Position numbers and translations under genes: made by a program. The notes under the pieces were generated by a model that saw only the letters and a program-made list of their open reading frames with translations, was not told the DNA's origin and did no database searches. A DNA stretch of 18,410 nt from Gemmatimonadales bacterium (GTDB lineage: Bacteria > Gemmatimonadota > Gemmatimonadetes > Gemmatimonadales > GWC2-71-9), in the NCBI GenBank assembly GCA_041390145.1, contig JAWKQM010000021.1, forward strand, positions 1-18,410. Direction: 5' to 3'. How positions within the stretch are numbered: the stretch's first letter is position 1; every line of letters begins with the position of its first letter. Below, one piece after another: positions 14,316 through 18,410 of this stretch.

Positions 14316-14340
14316 AAAGGCCCCCGAACTGGGGGCCTTT
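14316..14340. terminator. Bidirectional Rho-independent terminator
   Basis: AAAGGCCCCC and GGGGGCCTTT form a perfect 10-bp stem with a GAACT loop, followed by CTTATTT on the + strand and by TTGG on the - strand. It lies between the lipoprotein stop (14255) and the stop of the small - strand gene (14366), serving both. Confidence 0.85.
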
Positions 14341-14365
14341 CTTATTTCTGATCCAACCAAATCAA

Positions 14366-14539
14366 TCAGACGGCCGCAACGCGCTCCACCGGAACCCGCT
14401 CATGCCAGGGACGTCCCTCGGTCGCCTCGTCGGTGGCCCACAGGTAGGCCCAGAACCGGACGGGCCGCGGGGTCGCGTGCGGGGTGCGAATCACGATGCC
14501 GACAGTCGTTTCGTCAAGCAGTACGGGGAGGCTGATCAT
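14366..14539 (-). CDS. Small hypothetical protein (57 aa)
   Basis: I do not recognise this gene. ATG 14539 opens a 57-residue frame beginning MISLPVLLDETTVGIVIRTP, with HATPRPVRFWAYLWATDEAT in the middle and ending RVPVERVAAV. GGAAG 8-10 nt upstream is a plausible ribosome site. The stop is 26 bp from a bidirectional terminator, in the right orientation. The composition is protein-like (aromatic residues, balanced charges) and not low complexity. The segment MISLPVLLDETTVGIVIR suggests beta strands. There is no signal peptide or membrane segment. The frame is open further upstream, but that extension would translate the palindrome at 14556. Chance is not excluded for such a short frame. Confidence 0.5.
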   Translation of the reverse strand: MISLPVLLDETTVGIVIRTPHATPRPVRFWAYLWATDEATEGRPWHERVPVERVAAV

Positions 14540-14555
14540 CTGGCACTTCCTTGCG

Positions 14556-14586
14556 GTGGTCATTCCCGGCCTCGTGCCGGGACCAC
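14556..14586. repeat. REP-like hairpin (GTGGTCATTCCCGG...CCGGGACCAC)
   Basis: The outer stem GTGGT/ACCAC (14556-14560 with 14582-14586) and inner stem CCCGG/CCGGG (14565-14569 with 14577-14581) are separated by a one-sided CATT bulge. This bulged GTCATTCCCGG form is typical of dispersed palindromic repeats. It is followed by an AT-rich patch (14608-14650) with no gene I can support. Confidence 0.65.
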
Positions 14587-14670
14587 TACCAAGGAGCAGC
14601 AGCCGTGCCGTGTGATGCAATATCGTAAGTCTTTGTTTTTGCTTGTGTTATGAACTGGACGCTGGTGGTC

Positions 14671-14689
14671 GCGTGTCGAAGTGACACGC
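14671..14689 (-). terminator. Hairpin after the methyltransferase-like gene
   Basis: GCGTGTC and GACACGC form a 7-bp stem with a 5-nt loop, 10 nt past the - strand stop. No T tract follows, so termination is uncertain. Confidence 0.4.
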
Positions 14690-14698
14690 ATGGATTGG

Positions 14699-15532
14699 TC
14701 ACTTTGTGTCGATTCGACCCGATTCCCTGGAAAAGAGCAGCCCCTCGCGGCGCCCTCGTCCTCCCCCCACCCGATCCGGCTCCTCCTCGGTCCACCCCTC
14801 GTAGAGCGTGCGGAACGCGTGCGGCGCGAGGCTGCGCGTCGGCAGGACGGCGTGTACTCCACCCGGCTCCGTGAGCCACTGCACCTGTTCCACCACCGCC
14901 CGTCGCGCATCCGGGTCGAGTGGGATCAGTTCCCCGGCGTCGAGGACCACGAGATCGACCCGCGGGACGAAGCCGGCGAACCGCCCGCCGACCGGCACCA
15001 CGAACGCCTCGAACTGGCTGCCGAGCGACTCCGACGCCATCCGCGACTCGACCCGCTCCACCGTCCCGATATTCCCGGCCACGAAGGTGACCGCGACATC
15101 GTGAGCGGCGAGCAGGTAGGTGATCGGTTCGGCGCCGGTGCCAAAGACGAGCGCGGAATCGCCGGGCTCGAGCCGCGGGAGCACCCGCGCCACCGGACTG
15201 CCCGGGTCGATCCCCCAGTGCATCGGCTCCCGCTGGGCCGCCCGCAGCGTCAGGTACTGTTCCCGCCACTTGGCGTAGGTGCGCAGTCGCAGCCGCTTGA
15301 TGATCAGGCGGTCCACCTGGTCCACCATCAGCACCTCGGTCAACATGAACTGACCCTGGATGGTGGCCTCCATCTCGGAGACGGCCTCGTCGCCCAGCCG
15401 GAGCAGTTCCTCGCGTGACATCGAGTTCTTGAACGCCTCGACCCGCTGCATCACGAATTCCTGGTACTGCTGCTTGAGCGACGGTGGAGACCGCCGGCGG
15501 CGCTGCTGCCGGACCTGTTCAAGCGTCAGCAT
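14699..15532 (-). CDS. Methyltransferase-like protein with a degenerate SAM-binding fold
   Basis: This 277-residue cytosolic protein probably has an S-adenosylmethionine-dependent methyltransferase-like fold. Residues 1-105 are helical and charged, with an Arg-rich start (RQQRRRRS). Residues about 122-245 look Rossmann-like: ALVFGTGAEPITYLLA at 127-142 stands for motif I but lacks the usual GxGxG, VTFVAGNIGTVERVE for motif II has no clear ribose-binding acidic residue at the expected strand end, and VDLVVLDAGELI (192-203) is a good motif for the following strand. The family is therefore divergent and may not methylate. ATG 15532 overlaps the stop of the cation transporter by 7 bp (ATGCTGA), so the two are probably co-transcribed; the longer in-frame extension to 15802 lies inside the transporter gene and is rejected. 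No substrate can be proposed. Confidence 0.75.
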   Translation of the reverse strand: MLTLEQVRQQRRRRSPPSLKQQYQEFVMQRVEAFKNSMSREELLRLGDEAVSEMEATIQGQFMLTEVLMVDQVDRLIIKRLRLRTYAKWREQYLTLRAAQREPMHWGIDPGSPVARVLPRLEPGDSALVFGTGAEPITYLLAAHDVAVTFVAGNIGTVERVESRMASESLGSQFEAFVVPVGGRFAGFVPRVDLVVLDAGELIPLDPDARRAVVEQVQWLTEPGGVHAVLPTRSLAPHAFRTLYEGWTEEEPDRVGGGRGRREGLLFSRESGRIDTK

Positions 15533-16404
15533 GGCTCGACGTGCACCTGGACATGGTTGAAGCCAAGGTCGTCGCGCAGCTTGTCCTCGACGGCGTCGGC
15601 AATCTCGTGCGCCTCCGTCACGTTCTGCGCGCCGTCCACCGCGATCGTTACCTCGGCGAAGGAGAGCGCCGCGGCGGTGCGCGAGCGGATGGCGTACGCC
15701 GAGCGCACCCCAGCGACCGCCTCGGCCGCCATTCGGATCGAGGGTTCGTCCACCGCGGCGCCGTCCACCAGCGTCGGGAGCGAGTGGCCCACGATTTCCC
15801 ATCCGACCCGCACCACCAGGAAGGCGACGACGATGGCCAGGATCGGGTCGGCCATCGGGTAGCCGAGATGGGTCAGGTAGAGCCCGCCGAGAACGGCGAT
15901 CGTGATGAAGACGTCGACCCGGGTGTGCGAGGCGTCGGCGAGGAGGATCGGGCTCTTCAGGCGGCGGCCGGCTCGGGTCTCGTACCAGACCACCCAGAGA
16001 TTGATGAGCAGGGTGAAGAGGAGGAGAATCACCTGCACGGAACTGATGACCAGCGTGGGGGCGCCACCGACAAGGCGGGCCCAGGCGCCGCGCAGCAGCT
16101 CGAACACCGAGAGGCTGAGGAAGACGACGATCAGCAACGCGCCCAGGCTCTCGAACTTGGCGTGGCCGTAGGGGTGCTCGGCGTCGGGCCCCTTGGAGGC
16201 GAAGCGCACCACCGCGAGGCCGAAGAGGTTGTTGATCGCGTCGACCGAGGAGTGCACCGCGTCGCCGACCACGGCGAGGGAGTCGATCCGGAAGCCTACC
16301 AGGAACTTGACGGCGACCACCGCCAGGTTGGCGAAGAGGACGCCCAGCAGGACGCGCCGCACCAGGCGGGTGCGCTCCTCGACGGCGGGATCGGGGCGGG
16401 GCAT
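15526..16404 (-). CDS. Cation diffusion facilitator (CDF) metal/proton antiporter
   Basis: This inner-membrane exporter of divalent metal ions (Zn, Co, Cd, Fe or Mn) exchanges against protons. It has 292 residues, a normal CDF length. Six hydrophobic segments lie between about residues 17 and 205. The metal site is the HxxxD pair: His51-Asp55 in TM2 (GDAVHSSVDAINN) and His160-Asp164 in TM5 (DASHTRVDVF). The family's HPYGH motif is at 77-81 after TM2. The C-terminal 85 residues form the cytoplasmic ferredoxin-like domain (AVAGVRSAYAIRSR, EVTIAVDG, HEIADAVEDKL). His rather than Asp at the first TM2 position is common in Zn-type members, but the metal cannot be fixed from this. ATG 16404 lacks a clear Shine-Dalgarno; a TATGAG 12 nt upstream is a weak -10. 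The gene is divergent from the sdpR-like operon. Confidence 0.96.
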   Translation of the reverse strand: MPRPDPAVEERTRLVRRVLLGVLFANLAVVAVKFLVGFRIDSLAVVGDAVHSSVDAINNLFGLAVVRFASKGPDAEHPYGHAKFESLGALLIVVFLSLSVFELLRGAWARLVGGAPTLVISSVQVILLLFTLLINLWVVWYETRAGRRLKSPILLADASHTRVDVFITIAVLGGLYLTHLGYPMADPILAIVVAFLVVRVGWEIVGHSLPTLVDGAAVDEPSIRMAAEAVAGVRSAYAIRSRTAAALSFAEVTIAVDGAQNVTEAHEIADAVEDKLRDDLGFNHVQVHVEPC

Positions 16405-16486
16405 CGTAGAAAACTCATACCGGAGGGGAGGCAGGGCAAGGAGGCGGGGCAGGGGGGAGGGGTTGAAGCGTGTCGGCGAAGCCTTC

Positions 16487-16520
16487 TTGACTTAGATATT
16501 TAGGCAGATATCTTATCATT
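16487..16520 (+). promoter_or_regulatory. Sigma-70 promoter with overlapping operator for the sdpR-like operon; leaderless start
   Basis: TTGACT (16487-16492), a 16-bp spacer and TATCTT (16509-16514) make the best promoter in the window. Transcription should start about 7 nt after the -10, at or next to GTG 16521, and no Shine-Dalgarno exists, so the mRNA is probably leaderless. AGATAT (16494-16499) and the palindrome AGATATCT (16506-16513) repeat within the spacer and -10, a likely operator for the ArsR-family repressor. Confidence 0.75.
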
Positions 16521-16802
16521 GTGATTGACCAGACCTTCAAGGCCCTCGCCGACCCCACCCGCCGAGCCATTCTCGCCATGCTGCGGGACGGTGACCTCCC
16601 CGCCGGGGAGATCGCCGCGCACTTCCCGGTGGCGTGGGCGTCGGTGTCGCACCACCTCTCGGTGCTGAAGGAGGCCGGGCTGGTGCTCGCCACCCGGGAC
16701 GGCCAGTTCATCCGCTATTCGCTCAACACCACAGTTGTGCAGGACGCCCTGCAGCACCTGCTGGAAATTGCCCCTCGCCGCAAGGAGCGCCGCAATGCGT
16801 AA
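16521..16802 (+). CDS. sdpR: ArsR-family repressor, SdpR-like
   Basis: This 93-residue winged-helix repressor probably represses its own operon. Features: FKALADPTRRAILAMLRDGDLPAGEIAAHF (start of the ArsR wHTH), recognition helix WASVSHHLSVLKEAGLV, and wing RDGQFIRYSLN. It lacks the CVC metal-binding motif of true arsenic or cadmium sensors. The A-D-P-T-R-R-x-I-L start and the SdpI partner are as in SdpR. In Bacillus, SdpR-SdpI is an autoregulated immunity pair in which SdpI binds the SDP toxin and sequesters SdpR at the membrane. Here GTG 16521 is the first base after the promoter's predicted start. The stop overlaps the SdpI gene by 8 bp (ATGCGTAA), and AAGGAG near 16782 serves the next gene. 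Confidence 0.9.
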   Translation: MIDQTFKALADPTRRAILAMLRDGDLPAGEIAAHFPVAWASVSHHLSVLKEAGLVLATRDGQFIRYSLNTTVVQDALQHLLEIAPRRKERRNA

Positions 16803-17466
16803 GATGATGCCGGCAGTACTCATCACCATCGCCACGCTCGCCTTTTCGTGGTGGGCGTGGCCGCAGCTTCCCGAGCGGGTCGTGACCCATTGGGGCGTCA
16901 ACGGCCAGCCCAACGGCTGGTCGTCCCCGACCTTTGCCGCCTTCCTGATGCCCGGCGTCATGGCGCTGATGACGCTCCTCTTCGCGGCGCTCCCCAACAT
17001 CGATCCGCTCAAGAAAAACTACGAGTTTCACGGGTCGGTCTACTTCCTCCTGGTCAACGTGGTCATCGGCTTCGTCGGCATCGTCCAGGTGATGGTGCTC
17101 GGCTCGGCCCTCGGCTGGCCCTTCGACATGCGCGCGGCCCTGCCGCTCCTGCTCGGCGCGCTCTTCGTGTTCATGGGGAACCTGCTCCCCCGCATCCGCC
17201 CCAACTGGTTCATGGGCATCCGGACGCCGTGGACCCTCAGCAGCGAACGGGTGTGGCGCAAGACGCACCGCATCGGCGGGTACGCCTTCACCATCGCCGG
17301 GCTGGTGTTCATCGCGACGGCGTTCATTCCGATGGGTACCAAGGGCACCGCCGTGATGCTGGGGATCATCTTCCCGGCGGTGCTCTGGCCGGTAGTCTAT
17401 TCGTACCTGGAGTGGCGGCGGGAGAAGGAAGACGCCGGCACCGGCAGGAATCCGACCGCTCAATGA
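16795..17466 (+). CDS. sdpI: SdpI-family membrane protein (DUF1648 plus SdpI domain)
   Basis: This integral membrane protein has 223 residues and about six hydrophobic segments. The N-terminal part has the DUF1648 signature: RVVTHWGVNGQPNGW (about 28-42) after TM1, then PTFAAFLMPGVMALM. The C-terminal part has the SdpI hallmark NWFMGIRTPWTLSSERVWRKTHRIGG (about 137-162; positions given because it is long) followed by two further membrane segments. ATG 16795 was chosen because it overlaps the repressor stop and has AAGGAG 8 nt upstream. In Bacillus subtilis SdpI gives immunity to the SDP toxin and signals to SdpR; many relatives have no toxin gene, so a general envelope-stress or signalling role is possible. 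No toxin-like gene is in the window. It overlaps the hydrolase gene by 4 bp (ATGA). Confidence 0.93.
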   Translation: MRKMMPAVLITIATLAFSWWAWPQLPERVVTHWGVNGQPNGWSSPTFAAFLMPGVMALMTLLFAALPNIDPLKKNYEFHGSVYFLLVNVVIGFVGIVQVMVLGSALGWPFDMRAALPLLLGALFVFMGNLLPRIRPNWFMGIRTPWTLSSERVWRKTHRIGGYAFTIAGLVFIATAFIPMGTKGTAVMLGIIFPAVLWPVVYSYLEWRREKEDAGTGRNPTAQ

Positions 17467-18410
17467 GTCCTCGGGCCCCCGTCGTTCTCCTGACCCTCAC
17501 CCTGGCCTGGTTCCCGATGCTGGCAGCGCAGTCCAGCGGCTTCGTCGAGCGCGACACCGCGGTGGTCACCGGCAAGATCCGGTTGCCTGCCACCATCACC
17601 TTCCCTTCGGGTGCCACCCACGCTCCCGGCGTGGTACTGGTGCACGGCTCCGGGCCCAACGACCGTGACGAGACCGTCGGCGCCAACAAACCGTTCCGCG
17701 ACCTCGCCCACGGCCTCGCCGAGCGCGGTATCGTTGTGCTCCGCTACGACAAGCGCAGCAAGGTGGCGCCGCTCTCCTTCATGGGTGGGACGTTCACCGT
17801 GGACGAGGAAGTGGTGGACGACGCGCTGTCGGCGGCGGCGCTCCTTCGCAGCCTCCCCGAGGTTGACCCAGCACGGGTGGTGGTTCTTGGCCACAGCCTC
17901 GGCGGGATGCTCGCGCCGCGAATCGGTGAACGCGACACGGCGCTCGCGGGGCTCGTCATCCTGGCGGGGGCGACGAGGTCGCTGACCGACATGATGGAGG
18001 AGCAGATTGCCTACATGCGCAGTCTGCCCGGCGCGGATACCGTGGCGATCGACAAGGCGCTCGAGGGCCTGGCGCCCTCCATGGCGGCGGTCCGCGCGCT
18101 GACGCCCGCCGACTCCGCTTCGCGGACGCTCCTCCTTGGCGCGCCGGCGGCGTACTGGCTGGATCTGGCCGCGTACCATCCGGTCTTCGTCGCCGCCAAG
18201 CTCCGCATTCCGATGCTCATTCTTCAGGGCGGGCGGGACTACCAGGTGACGATGGTGGACTTCGAGGCGTGGCGGGACGGGCTGGCGGGGAATACCTCGG
18301 TGGAGTTTCGGGAGTACCCGAGCCTGAACCACCTCTTCATTGCGGGCACCGGGGCGCCGAACCCGGCGGAGTACGGTGTGGGGGGGACGGTCGATCCGCA
18401 GGTCATTGCG
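17463..18410 (+). CDS. Secreted alpha/beta hydrolase (esterase-like), 3'-truncated by window end
   Basis: This is probably a periplasmic or exported esterase or acyl-hydrolase. The frame is open from ATG 17463 to the end of the window (316 codons seen). Residues 1-22 are a Sec signal peptide (RAPVVLLTLTLAWFPMLAA), with predicted cleavage before QSSG. The catalytic triad is visible: nucleophile Ser145 in GHSLGG, Asp259 in QGGRDYQ and His290 in PSLNHLF. The oxyanion-hole loop is LVHGSGPNDRDET (about 60-72), followed by GANKPFRDLAHGLAERGIVVLRYDKR, which is characteristic of a secreted hydrolase subfamily. The start overlaps the SdpI stop (ATGA), so all three genes are one translationally coupled unit. 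The substrate is unknown. An envelope lipid, peptide or toxin ester would fit the context with SdpI, but that is inference. Little of the C-terminus should be missing. Confidence 0.93.
   Translation, partial: MSPRAPVVLLTLTLAWFPMLAAQSSGFVERDTAVVTGKIRLPATITFPSGATHAPGVVLVHGSGPNDRDETVGANKPFRDLAHGLAERGIVVLRYDKRSKVAPLSFMGGTFTVDEEVVDDALSAAALLRSLPEVDPARVVVLGHSLGGMLAPRIGERDTALAGLVILAGATRSLTDMMEEQIAYMRSLPGADTVAIDKALEGLAPSMAAVRALTPADSASRTLLLGAPAAYWLDLAAYHPVFVAAKLRIPMLILQGGRDYQVTMVDFEAWRDGLAGNTSVEFREYPSLNHLFIAGTGAPNPAEYGVGGTVDPQVIA

Noticed and set aside
13221..14360. - strand frame opposite the lipoprotein gene
   Set aside because: Arg/Gly-rich shadow; the lipoprotein has a signal peptide and coherent motifs.
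14613..14653. Tiny + strand frame MQYRKSLFLLVL in the AT-rich patch
   Set aside because: Twelve codons, no ribosome site at proper spacing; more likely promoter-type AT-rich DNA.
15533..15802. N-terminal extension of the methyltransferase-like protein
   Set aside because: It lies inside the CDF gene in another frame; ATG 15532 overlapping the CDF stop explains the start.
15484..16503. + strand frame opposite the CDF transporter
   Set aside because: Glu/Asp/His-rich antisense shadow with no recognisable domain.
17460..18332. - strand frame opposite the secreted hydrolase
   Set aside because: The + strand frame has a signal peptide and a full Ser-Asp-His triad; the - frame is Arg/His-rich noise.
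1..18410. CRISPR arrays, tRNA/rRNA genes, insertion sequences or prophage genes
   Set aside because: No regularly spaced repeats, tRNA-like cloverleaf, transposase or phage proteins were found on reading both strands.

Overview
The window is GC-rich (by eye well over 60%) and densely packed, with many GTG starts and 4-8 bp gene overlaps. Outer-membrane-type secreted proteins, a sigma-54 activator, a lysine/alanine-rich histone-H1-like protein and a threonine dehydrogenase/KBL pair suggest a Gram-negative environmental bacterium. The style fits Gemmatimonadota or a similar soil phylum. That assignment is an impression from protein style, not a marker-gene result.

Positions 1-6650, + strand. 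A two-component pair comes first: a sigma-54 response regulator cut by the window edge and a histidine kinase overlapping it by 4 bp. Then come an acyl-CoA ligase, a NYN-domain RNase-like protein with two OST-HTH/LOTUS-like modules, and a 3-methyladenine DNA glycosylase. The kinase 3' half, the NYN tail and the glycosylase 5' half contain clustered small indels that break otherwise well conserved reading frames. Repeat-like DNA (8-bp minisatellite, short hairpins, a 20-bp palindrome) lies upstream of the ligase and inside the ligase and NYN coding regions.

Positions 6650-12813, - strand. From transcription start to end the order is: a 976-residue molybdenum formate dehydrogenase alpha subunit with an unusual insertion, then tdh and kbl (threonine to glycine plus acetyl-CoA, 4-bp overlap), then a small outer-membrane beta-barrel-like protein after a palindrome-rich gap.

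Positions 12814-14650. A divergent promoter region precedes a 46-residue lysine/alanine/proline-rich histone-like gene. It is followed by a secreted lipoprotein of a conserved but uncharacterised type, dispersed-repeat-like palindromes, a bidirectional terminator and a probable 57-residue gene on the - strand.

Positions 14699-16404, - strand. A cation diffusion facilitator overlaps a protein with a degenerate methyltransferase-like fold.

Positions 16487-18410, + strand. A tightly overlapping operon encodes an SdpR-like ArsR repressor, an SdpI-family membrane protein and a secreted alpha/beta hydrolase that runs off the window end. Its promoter is positioned so that the mRNA should be leaderless, and an inverted/direct repeat overlaps the -10 box, which suggests autorepression.

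The points most worth following up are: palindromic repeat DNA apparently inserted in frame into two proteins; the NYN/tandem-LOTUS protein with a basic tail; the tail-only mini-histone; the leaderless, self-operated sdpRI-hydrolase operon; and the clustered indels, which are either assembly error or very recent gene decay.
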